Of a stretch of 64,000 nucleotides of DNA, positions 1 to 8,931 are shown one piece after another. The notes under the pieces were generated by a model. That model made no database searches and was not told the origin of the DNA. It saw nothing but the letters and a program-made list of their open reading frames with translations. Source of the stretch: Veillonella dispar (GTDB lineage Bacteria; Bacillota; Negativicutes; Veillonellales; Veillonellaceae). Numbering within the stretch: position 1 is the first letter of the stretch; each line of letters starts with the position of its first letter. The stretch spans positions 1,323,952-1,387,951 of the forward strand of contig NZ_LR134375.1 of NCBI RefSeq assembly GCF_900637515.1. Direction: 5' to 3'. A program made the position numbers and the translations under genes.

Positions 1-170
1 TTTATGTCCAAGTTAAAAGTCTCATTGGCAAGTATAAGCAATTTTATAAACATAGAACCAATAAGTCCCGTCGCACCTGTCACAAGAATGCGCTGATGGC
101 GGAGGAATTCAAAGTACTCTTTGTCTTGTAATAAAGCTATTAACTCGCGCTTAATAACGGAATTACTCAT
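1..170 (-). CDS. NAD-dependent epimerase/dehydratase (SDR), 3' part cut off by window edge
   Basis: Only the first 56 or so codons are visible; the gene leaves the window at its 3' side. The translation begins MSNSVIKRELI and reaches the Rossmann dinucleotide-binding motif GATGLIGS at about residue 32-39, the N-terminal signature of extended short-chain dehydrogenases acting on nucleotide sugars. The ATG overlaps the stop of the upstream cytidylyltransferase gene (shared ATGAGTAA), so the two are translationally coupled. Next to an IspD-family cytidylyltransferase and LicD it probably makes or modifies a CDP-linked sugar or polyol for surface polysaccharide. The substrate cannot be told from this fragment. 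Confidence 0.8.
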   Translation of the reverse strand, partial: MSNSVIKRELIALLQDKEYFEFLRHQRILVTGATGLIGSMFIKLLILANETFNLDI

Positions 171-885
171 CTTGTAATCCTCCTAATTCACGGTTTTTAA
201 TAATACCTGTGAACATATAATAATCAGATGGTGTAGTAATCTTTATATTTTCTGTTTCTCCTAATACTGGATACAAGGTGTATCCATAATGCATCATCAT
301 GGATGCAGAATCTATAAAATTATGGATACCTTCTGCTTTAGCTCTATCATGAACCGATAAAATATCATCTAGTTTAAAGCTTTGAGGTGCTTTTGCCATA
401 AGGCATTCACTACGATTTAAAATTCGGTTTATAGAACCATTATCTGTAACCATAACGGTTTCAATAGCAGGTGTAACTGTAATAGCAGAACCCTTTGTTT
501 CTACAGATTCAATATTCCTCTCTATTGTTGCCTTATCCACAAGTGGTCTAACACCATCGTGAATCAATACGGTAATCTCTTCATTAGGAAATAATCGTTT
601 TGCCTCTGTCAATCCATTATATTGAGAGTCTAAAGCACTGTCTCCACCTGGAACAATGGATACAATTTTTTGTAAACCAGCCTCTTTGATGAGGTTTTTA
701 GTATGATCAATCCACTCTGCTTTGCAAGCTAAAACAATACCGTCAATAGAGTCGGTTTGTTCAAACACATCTAAAGTTTGAATCAAAATAGGTCTACCGT
801 TCCATTCTAGAAACTGTTTTGGCGTCTTGCTGTTATTCATTCGAGCACCTACGCCACCCGCAAAGATTACTGCTATTCGTTTCAT
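163..885 (-). CDS. IspD/TarI-family CTP:phosphate cytidylyltransferase
   Basis: A 240-residue protein of the length usual for IspD and TarI. It shows the nucleotide-binding loop AGGVGARM at residues 9-16, TPKQF at 21-25 and HDGVRP at 109-114, all characteristic of the family, which transfers CMP from CTP to a phosphorylated alcohol or sugar. IspD itself works in the MEP isoprenoid pathway, but homologues (TarI, Bcs1) make CDP-ribitol or related donors for surface polymers. Its place between LicD and an SDR gene in a polysaccharide operon favours the second role; this is inference. The ATG has an AAGGAGGG ribosome site, 9 bp after the licD-like stop. Confidence 0.85.
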   Translation of the reverse strand: MKRIAVIFAGGVGARMNNSKTPKQFLEWNGRPILIQTLDVFEQTDSIDGIVLACKAEWIDHTKNLIKEAGLQKIVSIVPGGDSALDSQYNGLTEAKRLFPNEEITVLIHDGVRPLVDKATIERNIESVETKGSAITVTPAIETVMVTDNGSINRILNRSECLMAKAPQSFKLDDILSVHDRAKAEGIHNFIDSASMMMHYGYTLYPVLGETENIKITTPSDYYMFTGIIKNRELGGLQDE

Positions 886-894
886 AGGCCCTCC

Positions 895-1761
895 TTAAGG
901 TTGAGCTTCGTTCTTGGCATAATGTATGCCTCTATACTCCTTGTAAGGTGTATGTAAATCAGCAAACACAGCATCATGTTTTGCTACACGCTGTTCTACT
1001 GGTGGTAATTGCATATAGTCGCCCCAAATGAGACGTAAATATCTTTCATACCCTTTCATAACAGGTATCTGATGACCTTCAAAGTCTTTATATACAACAG
1101 ATTCGAAGTCTTCTCGAGGATGACGCAACTTCATGCCTTTTAAACTACCAATTAACTCAGTACACTCCTTGCTCGTATTAAAATCATATTTAGTCATTTG
1201 CTTTTCTGCAAAGCGCCATATATGGTAACGTAATGACTGACTAGAGAATACCTTGTAGATACATCCTGCTAATGCACGATACATCGGTCCTTTATTATCC
1301 GGTAAACGTTGTGCATTAAAAAGTGCAAAGGTCATAGCCCACATAAGTTGTAAAGTGCGGCTAATTTTTCCTGGTGCACAACCATCAATAGGCATAATTT
1401 CAAGAGCTAAACCATGACAAATATCTTCATGCATACTATGACGATTAATAAATGTCGTATGATTATCTCTAATAGAAGCACCTGCATCATGATAGATATG
1501 ATGCCGATCCGTACGACAATAGGTATACCGTTCTGTATCTGCATACTTAGGCCATAGTTCAGCTAACTTTTCGTAATCTGGACGTGGCATAAATAAATCC
1601 AAGTCGTCATCCCAAGGGATAAAACCATTATGACGTATAGCCCCAATGAGGCCACCGCCACAGAGATAAAAGCGCAAATTATGTTTGTCACAAAACTCTT
1701 TAAAGTACAGCAACATACTAAGCTCTTTTTCTTGTATTTCCTTTGTCATAGATGTACTCAT
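895..1761 (-). CDS. LicD-family phosphotransferase
   Basis: A 288-residue protein with the LicD nucleotidyltransferase-like core: GGGLIGAIRH at residues 35-44 followed by GFIPWDDDLDL at 46-56, the acidic metal-binding motif of the family. LicD proteins move phosphocholine, or other phospho-alcohols such as ribitol phosphate, from a CDP donor onto cell-surface glycans at the cytoplasmic face. The neighbouring cytidylyltransferase would supply the CDP donor. No choline kinase or choline transporter is visible here, so the transferred group is unknown. The start is an ATG preceded by GAGAGG. Confidence 0.88.
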   Translation of the reverse strand: MSTSMTKEIQEKELSMLLYFKEFCDKHNLRFYLCGGGLIGAIRHNGFIPWDDDLDLFMPRPDYEKLAELWPKYADTERYTYCRTDRHHIYHDAGASIRDNHTTFINRHSMHEDICHGLALEIMPIDGCAPGKISRTLQLMWAMTFALFNAQRLPDNKGPMYRALAGCIYKVFSSQSLRYHIWRFAEKQMTKYDFNTSKECTELIGSLKGMKLRHPREDFESVVYKDFEGHQIPVMKGYERYLRLIWGDYMQLPPVEQRVAKHDAVFADLHTPYKEYRGIHYAKNEAQP

Positions 1762-1772
1762 AGGAACCTCTC

Positions 1773-2459
1773 TTAACGTAAAACAGCTAGTACGGTATCA
1801 ATCATCGTTTTAATATCTTGTAGAAAAGAAAACTCTTTAATACTCTTTAAATTCCAAGCCATTTTGCCTGGTAAAACCTCATTGATATACACTTCATCAA
1901 CATTTTTAGCATTTTGTAAAAGTTGATCTTCGTCTTTATAGGCAATGCTTGCCACACTAGTTACACCAGCTGGCAATAATAAAGTCGCCTTCATTTCATT
2001 GGTGTAGGCCGCCACATAACGAGGCACCTCTGGTCTTGTACCAACAAAGCTCATATCTCCTAATAGGATATTGATTAGCTGAGGCAATTCATCAAGACGA
2101 CAGCTACGAAGCATATTGCCTACCTTTGTAACGCGCATATCATTTTGTGATGTCACCTGAGCACCTAATGATTCCGCATTTTTTACCATGGTACGAAATT
2201 TATAGATACCAAATGTACGACCATATTGCGTCACCCGAGTTTGGCGGAAGAAGACCTCCCCTTCGCTATCTCGTTTAATCATGATGGCTAACACCAAAAA
2301 TACAGGACTTAATACAATGAGCATACCAGCGGCTATAACACGGTCAAATATGCTTTTACAAAGAAGGCTTGTTCGTCTTTGGTTTAATATTTCAAAGTAA
2401 GGACACACCTCTTCACACTGCAACTCTTGTGGTAGATCGTGAAAGTTTTTTACTAACAT
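1773..2459 (-). CDS. Bacterial sugar transferase (small PglC-type phosphoglycosyl transferase)
   Basis: A 228-residue monotopic phosphoglycosyl transferase, the short form like PglC rather than the long WbaP form. A re-entrant hydrophobic segment lies at about residues 41-61, followed by KFRTM (87-91), the catalytic Asp-Glu pair in DELPQL (123-124) and GTRPE (140-144). Such enzymes start repeat-unit synthesis by moving a sugar phosphate from a UDP-sugar to undecaprenyl phosphate in the inner membrane. The start overlaps the end of the upstream aminotransferase gene by 7 bp. Together with the PglE-like and PglF-like genes it suggests a 4-amino-4,6-dideoxy sugar is the first sugar. Confidence 0.92.
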   Translation of the reverse strand: MLVKNFHDLPQELQCEEVCPYFEILNQRRTSLLCKSIFDRVIAAGMLIVLSPVFLVLAIMIKRDSEGEVFFRQTRVTQYGRTFGIYKFRTMVKNAESLGAQVTSQNDMRVTKVGNMLRSCRLDELPQLINILLGDMSFVGTRPEVPRYVAAYTNEMKATLLLPAGVTSVASIAYKDEDQLLQNAKNVDEVYINEVLPGKMAWNLKSIKEFSFLQDIKTMIDTVLAVLR

Positions 2460-3652
2460 TCGGTAATAATCCTTTTAAATGTTTCAATGATATATTGCAC
2501 TTCTTCATTCGTCAGCAATGTATGAAGAGGCAATGTGATTTCATTTTTAAATTGATTATAAGCATTTGGATAATCATCAATGGTAAATCCTAAGTTCTTA
2601 TAAGCCGTATGCATAGGAATTGGCTTATAGTGAACATTGGTTGCAATACCAGCTTCAGCCATAGCCTCAATTACCTTATTACGGTATTCAGCATCTTGAC
2701 CATCTAATCGTACTAAATATAAGTGGCCACTACTTTGATGGTCATCAGTATAATGATGTAGCAATGTAACAGGTAAATCTTTAAAACCTGCATCATAAGC
2801 TGCGATGATTTCTTTACGTCGTTCTAACAGTTTTGGGTATCTTTCAAATTGAGCCAAACCAATAGCCGCCATAATATCGGTCATATTACATTTATAATAT
2901 GTACCCTTAATATCGTATTCCCATGCACCAGCCTTTGTCTTAGCAAGGGCGTCCTTATCTTGTCCATGCAAAGATAATAATTGGAATTGCTTATAAATGA
3001 CTTCATCATCAATACCATCTATATGTCGCCATGTAGCACAGCCCCCTTCGGCAGTCGTAAAGTTCTTTACTGCGTGGAAGGAAAAACTACTAAAATCAGC
3101 TACATTACCAGTGGGTATACCTTTGTATGAAGCACCAAAGGAATGGGCACAGTCCGCTACGATAGGAATATGTCCCAATGCTTTTTGAATATCATTGGCA
3201 GGTGTAAATAGCGATTTCTTTTCGTTTACAATAGAGCGTAAACGGTCATAATCACAAGGTACCCCTGCAATATCTACAGGAATGATTGCCTTTGTTTTTG
3301 GTGTAATAGCACGAGCCACTGCATCATAATCCATTTCAAATGAATCTTTTTGGGTATCTACAATAACTAGTGTAGCCCCTACATGAACAACAGGACTTGC
3401 ACTAGCAGTATAGGAATAGGCACTGGTAATAACTTCATCGCCAGGTCCAATACCTAATACACGAAGAGACATCTCAAGCGCCGCGGTAGCAGAGTTTAAA
3501 CAAACAGCTTTAGGTGTACCTAATTGTGCCGCAATCTTTTTTTCCAATTCTTTAGTACGCGGTCCAGTTGTAATCCAACCACTCTTTAAGGCTTCAACAA
3601 CTTCATTGATTTCTAACTCTGTAATATCAGGAGGGGAAAAATTAATTTTCAT
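2453..3652 (-). CDS. DegT/DnrJ/EryC1/StrS (PglE-like) sugar aminotransferase
   Basis: A PLP-dependent sugar aminotransferase of about 399 residues. The PLP lysine is in SFHAVKN (about residue 206), with the DCAHSFG cofactor-contact motif near 167 and NSATAAL near 53. The family transaminates 4-keto (or 3-keto) nucleotide sugars. The substrate here is probably the 4-keto-6-deoxy sugar made by the FlaA1/PglF-like dehydratase of the same operon. Three earlier in-frame codons could also start the gene (GTG, ATG, TAT, then this ATG), but a GAGGTG site sits six bases before the chosen ATG. It lies 75 bp after the kinase-like gene. Confidence 0.9.
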   Translation of the reverse strand: MKINFSPPDITELEINEVVEALKSGWITTGPRTKELEKKIAAQLGTPKAVCLNSATAALEMSLRVLGIGPGDEVITSAYSYTASASPVVHVGATLVIVDTQKDSFEMDYDAVARAITPKTKAIIPVDIAGVPCDYDRLRSIVNEKKSLFTPANDIQKALGHIPIVADCAHSFGASYKGIPTGNVADFSSFSFHAVKNFTTAEGGCATWRHIDGIDDEVIYKQFQLLSLHGQDKDALAKTKAGAWEYDIKGTYYKCNMTDIMAAIGLAQFERYPKLLERRKEIIAAYDAGFKDLPVTLLHHYTDDHQSSGHLYLVRLDGQDAEYRNKVIEAMAEAGIATNVHYKPIPMHTAYKNLGFTIDDYPNAYNQFKNEITLPLHTLLTNEEVQYIIETFKRIITEC

Positions 3653-3727
3653 ATACATCACCTCATTACTTTCTGTACCTTATCGATACGCTTGATTTAT
3701 CTAATGGAGTATATATTAAATTATTGA

Positions 3728-4339
3728 CTACACATCAATGACGATAGAACCTAATAAAGGAATTCCTACTTGAGTAAGTCGTTTCTTAGCTTCTATTAAA
3801 TCGTTAGGACTTGCTACTTCAGTTTTAACAACAAGCATAACAGCGTCAGATTTTTCAGCTAATACAATGGCATCCGTAACATCTAATACTGGTGGTGTAT
3901 CAATGATAACTACATCATATTCGTCGCGGATATAATCCCAAATTGTAGATAATTTACTAGAATCTACGACTTCAGAAGGATGTTCAACTATTTCGCCTGC
4001 AGTAAGTACATCTAGATGAGGGACAATATTGCGATGAATCGTCAAATCTTCATCCATAATAACTGCGTTAGTAAGGCCTTTATTTTGCACGTTGAATACT
4101 ACGTGCTGAACTGGATTACGTAAATTACCATCTACCAAAAGAACTTTGTTATTATTCTTCGATAAAGCTAATGCCGTATTAGCCGCTACCTCAGAGGTGC
4201 CTTCTCCACTAGTAGCAGCGGTGATACAAATGATCTTACATTTATGTTGATTACATACGTATTGTAAATTGCTGCGCAATGTACGATATGCTTCTACAAG
4301 TGGTGTATCACCACGCTCATTAGAAATTAGTCTAATCAT
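3728..4339 (-). CDS. CpsD/CapB-type BY-kinase homologue with degenerate ATP site
   Basis: A 203-residue P-loop protein that lines up with the cytoplasmic tyrosine kinases (CpsD, CapB, YwqD) that act with a Wzz-like membrane partner to control polysaccharide assembly. Walker B is normal (VIIDTPP, about 144-150). Two key sites are not. The Walker A loop reads SGEGTSE (44-50), with Thr48 where the ATP-binding Lys should be. Walker A' reads LLVDGNLR, with Asn72 in place of the second Asp. The protein ends LLGSIVIDV with no C-terminal tyrosine cluster. It begins one base after the Wzz-like stop. It may be a pseudokinase scaffold; family membership is secure, catalytic loss is inferred. Confidence 0.85.
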   Translation of the reverse strand: MIRLISNERGDTPLVEAYRTLRSNLQYVCNQHKCKIICITAATSGEGTSEVAANTALALSKNNNKVLLVDGNLRNPVQHVVFNVQNKGLTNAVIMDEDLTIHRNIVPHLDVLTAGEIVEHPSEVVDSSKLSTIWDYIRDEYDVVIIDTPPVLDVTDAIVLAEKSDAVMLVVKTEVASPNDLIEAKKRLTQVGIPLLGSIVIDV

Positions 4340-4340
4340 A

Positions 4341-5786
4341 TTAACCTCTCACTTTACGCCACAATGCTACAACACGATTACTTGGTTCTTCATATTCCTT
4401 TTCTTCATGATTTGGAATGACACCTAAGTTTTCAATACCAAGAATCTCATTGATTTCTTGTACGGATTGAACCTTGCGATTACAGAAGAACTGACCCAAT
4501 GTGTAAAGGCAACCAAGAATAATTCCTAAAATTGCAGAGCCTAATAAAATAAGTACTTTACGAGGAGCAATAGCTTTTTCTGGCAATGTAGGAGCATCTA
4601 CGATTTGCACTTCATTTGGCACCATTACTTCTGCTACCTTGGCTTCTTCTAAGCGTTTAGATAGCATTTCGTAAATATCTTGTGCTACATCTACATCACG
4701 TTTGGCTTGAATATAACCACGTTCTTTTTCTGGTAAGTTTTTCATAGCCTCTTCGTTTTCTTTATCAAGTTCAGCCAATGTAGACTCTTTGCCTTGTGCT
4801 ACGGCTAAAGCCGCTTCATTTCTGAATTTATCGGCCAACAAACCTTGTTGAGCAGAATTGCTAGATGGTGCTTGTTGGGTTGCAATAGCATTAATCTCAG
4901 CATTTAAGCCGCTTTTTGCTTCTTCAATTTGTTGGTTAAGTTCTTTCATCGCAGGATGCTCATCAGTATATTTGCCAACATAGGAGGCCTTACGAGATTC
5001 TAAATCGGCTAGTTGCCCTTTATAAGCCTGAACGGTAGCACTGTCAGCAATACTTTTACCAGCAGAACCTAATTGCTCATTAATACTGCCCAACGCTGCT
5101 TGCGCTGTTTCTAAATCAAGTTGATTTTGAGCTTTCTCACGATCGATAAGGGTAATCTTATCCGTTAATCCCTTCATTTGATCTGCGGTGGAGTAAACCT
5201 TATTATCCACTTGGAATTGTTGCAATTTCTTTTCTGCTTGCTCCAATTCTTCTTTTGCAGTTACTACGCGTTTTTGCAAGAACTCACGTGTCGTCCGTTG
5301 CTCAACATGTGAAATGTCTGCTAAGCGCTTTAAGAATGTATCAATTAATAATTGATTAGCCTCTTGTGCTTGTTCTGGACTTTTACCTGTGACACTAACT
5401 TGTAATAATTCAGTTTCTTTATATGGTTTTGTTTCGATACGCGTTTTAACAAACTCTTCGTATGTAGGTGCTTTACCTGTTCCCTCTGGATCTTCAATAG
5501 CGGAAATAACAGGTTCTACAACATTACGACTCTTTAAAATTTCTGCATCTGTATTCATCAATTGACGTGCCATAGAATCAGAATAACCATTAGCACTTGA
5601 TAATACAGAGTTACTTAAACCTTGAGATTGTTTAATGCGCAACATAGATGTAGATTGATAGGTAGATGGTGCTAACAGGCTATATGCACCACCTAATACA
5701 ATACAAGCAACCATTACATTGATAATTTTACGGCGCCGTTTAACGAGGACTCTACCGACCTCTTTTAAATCAATAATTTGTTCCAC
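4341..5786 (-). CDS. Wzz/GumC-like polysaccharide co-polymerase (chain-length protein)
   Basis: A 481-residue protein with the polysaccharide co-polymerase architecture: a transmembrane helix at about residues 21-37, a large periplasmic part with a long heptad-rich coiled coil (about 160-240) and a second helix at about 411-431 preceded by a proline-containing stretch (PEKAIAPRK). A short cytoplasmic tail of about 50 residues follows. It would set chain length of the exported polymer and would be the membrane partner of the kinase-like protein encoded next. The likely start is a GTG with an AGGGG site; the nearby upstream ATG is out of frame. Confidence 0.9.
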   Translation of the reverse strand: MEQIIDLKEVGRVLVKRRRKIINVMVACIVLGGAYSLLAPSTYQSTSMLRIKQSQGLSNSVLSSANGYSDSMARQLMNTDAEILKSRNVVEPVISAIEDPEGTGKAPTYEEFVKTRIETKPYKETELLQVSVTGKSPEQAQEANQLLIDTFLKRLADISHVEQRTTREFLQKRVVTAKEELEQAEKKLQQFQVDNKVYSTADQMKGLTDKITLIDREKAQNQLDLETAQAALGSINEQLGSAGKSIADSATVQAYKGQLADLESRKASYVGKYTDEHPAMKELNQQIEEAKSGLNAEINAIATQQAPSSNSAQQGLLADKFRNEAALAVAQGKESTLAELDKENEEAMKNLPEKERGYIQAKRDVDVAQDIYEMLSKRLEEAKVAEVMVPNEVQIVDAPTLPEKAIAPRKVLILLGSAILGIILGCLYTLGQFFCNRKVQSVQEINEILGIENLGVIPNHEEKEYEEPSNRVVALWRKVRG

Positions 5787-5906
5787 CCATATACCCCTTT
5801 CTGTGAAAGTTTACAAACAACAGGGTCTCTCCCTTTTAGGAATATGTACTGTATATCTCCCTCTCACGTAGATTACAGTTTTGAATAAATGATTATAATT
5901 AAATTG

Positions 5907-7733
5907 TTATACATTATGATTTGGATGATATGTTGGGACGATATCTTGTAATACATTGATTACATCCAAATCAGATTTACACGTTTCAAAGCGCTCGATT
6001 TCACCACTTAACCATTCTTGGTCTACATCTTCTAATGCAGCTTCAAAAATCTTCTTATGTGTAGTTGTGTTAGTGCCTTCTTCAGCAGTTAATAATTCTT
6101 CATATAGCTTTTCACCTGGACGTAAGCCAGTAAATTCAATACGAATATCTTTATCAGGCTCATATCCAGAAAGACGAATCATATTCTTTGCTAAATCAAC
6201 AATTTTCACTGGTTCACCCATATCTAATAAGAACACTTCACCACCATTCCCCATAGCACCAGCTTGTAAAACAAGTTGGCTTGCTTCTGGAATAGTCATA
6301 AAGTAACGAGTCATTTCGGGATCTGTAACAGTTACAGGGCCGCCAGCTTCAATTTGTTTACGGAATAATGGAATAACAGAACCTCGACTACCAAGAACAT
6401 TACCAAAGCGAACGGTAATAAACTTTGTATCGTACTTATGATTCATACCAAGTACAACCTTTTCTGCCACTCGCTTCGTAGCACCCATGACACTTGTTGG
6501 ATTTACCGCCTTGTCTGTGGAAATCATAACAAAACGTTCAACACCATGTGCGCCTGCTACATCTGCTACATTACGAGTACCATAAATATTATTTAGCACC
6601 GCTGCAATTGGTTGGATTTCCATAAGTGGTACATGTTTGTGAGCTGCTGCATGGAACACTACATCTGGTTCATAGTCAGTAAAAATTTGGTCTAACTGAT
6701 TTTTATCTCGAATATCAGCAATAATGGGAACCAAAGTCCCTTCAGGTACAATGGATCGCAACTCTTGGTGAATAAGATAAATACTATTTTCACCATGTCC
6801 TAGTAACAATAGTTTTTTAGGTTTTACCCGCAGTACTTGACGACAGATTTCAGAACCAATAGAACCACCTGCACCAGTAACAAGAACTACTTTATCCTTA
6901 AGATATGGTTCCACCTTAGATGTATCGAGATGAATTTCATCACGCTCTAATAAATCCTCGATAGAAACAGGATGAAGATGAGATACAAGGACTTCGTCAT
7001 CTAGTAACTGGTACATCCCCGGCAATGTATTAATCTTACATTTAAGAGGAGAGCAGATTTCCATAATCTCACGAATGACATCACGCTTTACAGATGGCAT
7101 GGCAATGATAATTTCTTCAACCTTATATCTTGCTACAAGCATTGGAATATCTTCACGATTCCCTAAAATTCTAAAGCCATTCATAAGACGATTATGTTTA
7201 AACATATCATCATCAACAAAACCAATGATTCTTCGAGACCGCTTATGATAACGTTCGATTTCACGAGCTATCGTCGCACCGGCATCACCAGCACCTATAA
7301 TGAGTGTATTTACTTGGCCACTTTCACCATCGTCCCCATTACTATAATGAAGTGCCACATAATGAAGTAACATACGGCCCATACCAACGGTACCGGTAGT
7401 TAAAAACCATGTAATAAAATAGATAGAACGCGGTAAAGATTTGTCAAAAGCAAACATAGAGGAATAAAAGATTGCTGTACCAATAGTTGTAGCTACAAAA
7501 ACAGCTAGAACCTCTCTCATCCCTGCATAACGCCATATGCGCGTATATAGGTGCATAACCAAGAACATCAACATATATGAAACCAATAATAATGGCAATG
7601 CGTCTACCATTTGATCAATATATCGAGGTTCTATATAACCATCAAATCTAATAAATAAACTGATAAATGCAACAATAACAATCGTCGCAATATCGGCAAT
7701 AAACAGTATGGCTGGTAATAAATATGAACGCAA
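5907..7733 (-). CDS. FlaA1/CapD/PglF-type membrane UDP-sugar 4,6-dehydratase
   Basis: A 608-residue protein of the full-length WbpM/PglF type. Four hydrophobic helices occupy about residues 1-125, then a CoA-binding-like Rossmann domain (IGAGDAGATIAR, near 146), then the catalytic SDR domain with VTGAGGSIGSE (near 285), STDKAVNPT and MGATKR. The Met in MGATKR, in place of the usual SDR Tyr, is typical of this inverting/retaining dehydratase group. It probably converts UDP-GlcNAc to a 4-keto-6-deoxy sugar for the PglE-like aminotransferase. The start is a TTG preceded by GGGGG at good spacing. Confidence 0.92.
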   Translation of the reverse strand: MRSYLLPAILFIADIATIVIVAFISLFIRFDGYIEPRYIDQMVDALPLLLVSYMLMFLVMHLYTRIWRYAGMREVLAVFVATTIGTAIFYSSMFAFDKSLPRSIYFITWFLTTGTVGMGRMLLHYVALHYSNGDDGESGQVNTLIIGAGDAGATIAREIERYHKRSRRIIGFVDDDMFKHNRLMNGFRILGNREDIPMLVARYKVEEIIIAMPSVKRDVIREIMEICSPLKCKINTLPGMYQLLDDEVLVSHLHPVSIEDLLERDEIHLDTSKVEPYLKDKVVLVTGAGGSIGSEICRQVLRVKPKKLLLLGHGENSIYLIHQELRSIVPEGTLVPIIADIRDKNQLDQIFTDYEPDVVFHAAAHKHVPLMEIQPIAAVLNNIYGTRNVADVAGAHGVERFVMISTDKAVNPTSVMGATKRVAEKVVLGMNHKYDTKFITVRFGNVLGSRGSVIPLFRKQIEAGGPVTVTDPEMTRYFMTIPEASQLVLQAGAMGNGGEVFLLDMGEPVKIVDLAKNMIRLSGYEPDKDIRIEFTGLRPGEKLYEELLTAEEGTNTTTHKKIFEAALEDVDQEWLSGEIERFETCKSDLDVINVLQDIVPTYHPNHNV

Positions 7734-7769
7734 AAGAACGCCCCCTTATATGTGAGATAAATCCTATCC

Positions 7770-8513
7770 TTAATCTTTACCGATTCGAGATACCATGTAT
7801 GCGCCGGTCAAGATTGGAGCAATATCACGAGCAAAGTTAATACGACTGTTTTTAGTTAAGTAAAGAACATCGCCCTCTCTCATAATATAGTTTTCAGACA
7901 TATCTCCAGTTTGTAAGATACGATTTAGATTAATTGGGATTGGTTTTTCTGGATTATCTTGATGAATTAAATAAATTTTCTTCTTCGCTGTATCCCAGTT
8001 AAAGCTACCAGCAGCACCAATAGCATCGATAACAGTACTAGACTTAGTCAATGTATAGGCACCAGGTTTGTTAATCTCACCGAATACATACACACGAACA
8101 CCACCAAGTTTCGTAACATTTACAGTAATATCTGGATTAATAATGTAACGAGATAGACCTTGCTGCAATTGAGCCGTAAACTCATCGACGGTTAATCCAT
8201 CCGCTTTTACTGGTCCCACCATAGGAAATGATACATATCCATCAGGACGGACAGTGTACATAATGTCGTTCCCATTACGTGTACCAAGATCCGCTTGTTG
8301 TACAACTTGAATGGTTAGTTCATCACCTTGACGCAAGCGATACTCTTTATCAGAGCTCACAACGGATGCACTTGTTTCTAGTGGTGCATGACCTTCTGTT
8401 TGTAATGCTTTAGCATTGTAGGACTGTTCTGTTGTTACATTAACAGATGCAGCCATAGATGTTGTTGTGGCACATAAGAATGCTGCCATCATCATATACT
8501 GTTTTTTATTCAT
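7770..8513 (-). CDS. Wza/KpsD-type polysaccharide export protein
   Basis: A 247-residue exported protein: signal peptide at 1-22 with cleavage after SMA, then the polysaccharide export (Poly_export) domain starting YRLRQGDELTIQV near residue 57, then a SLBB-type segment with VRVYVFGEINKPGAY. Such proteins form the outer-membrane or periplasmic exit channel for capsule or exopolysaccharide. No lipobox cysteine is seen, unlike E. coli Wza, and the protein is shorter than Wza. It is the first gene of the minus-strand operon that runs off the left edge. The ATG has an AAAGAGG site. Confidence 0.9.
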   Translation of the reverse strand: MNKKQYMMMAAFLCATTTSMAASVNVTTEQSYNAKALQTEGHAPLETSASVVSSDKEYRLRQGDELTIQVVQQADLGTRNGNDIMYTVRPDGYVSFPMVGPVKADGLTVDEFTAQLQQGLSRYIINPDITVNVTKLGGVRVYVFGEINKPGAYTLTKSSTVIDAIGAAGSFNWDTAKKKIYLIHQDNPEKPIPINLNRILQTGDMSENYIMREGDVLYLTKNSRINFARDIAPILTGAYMVSRIGKD

Positions 8514-8931
8514 ACTTTACCTCTTTGATTTACATACAACCCACTCAATACATCACTTATTTTCTAAGATTATTAATCCTAAAAAATCGGTTAAGTCATT
8601 TTATCATTATTTTAAATTTTCTTCCATAAACGCAGACCATTCTGAGCCAACTTCATCAAATCTTTAAGAAGAAATCCCGTAAATATAAGGATTTCACTAT
8701 CTATTCATGGGTATTTTTTTACTCATTTCACTCACATTTCACCCGATTTTTTCATTTGTTTTCGATAAATAAATTAAATATATATAAACTCAATTCACCA
8801 TCGCTTCACAAAATCATCAAAGCCTCATCAAATTTATTGATGAAACAAAAAAATAAGGTGTATATACTAGCTTGCTAGTATATACACCTTATTCAAAATT
8901 TTAGATAAGCGCTACCGACTTAAGGTATTAA
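8514..8931. other. 418-bp intergenic region: leader of the polysaccharide operon and liv terminator
   Basis: Non-coding, very AT-rich. Its right end holds the terminator of the liv operon. The remainder must hold the promoter and leader of the minus-strand polysaccharide operon. A small GAAATCC / GGATTTC inverted repeat lies at about 8672-8694. No ops/JUMPstart-type element was recognised, and no single -35/-10 pair stands out. Confidence 0.5.
8852..8893 (-). terminator. Intrinsic terminator of the liv operon
   Basis: A perfect 20-bp inverted repeat with a 2-base centre, followed on the minus strand by a TTTTTTT-rich tract. It lies 39 bp after the livF stop. Confidence 0.9.

Noticed and set aside
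8514-8851. JUMPstart/ops-type antitermination signal ahead of the polysaccharide operon
   Set aside because: No GGCGGTAGCGTG-like core was found on the minus strand.
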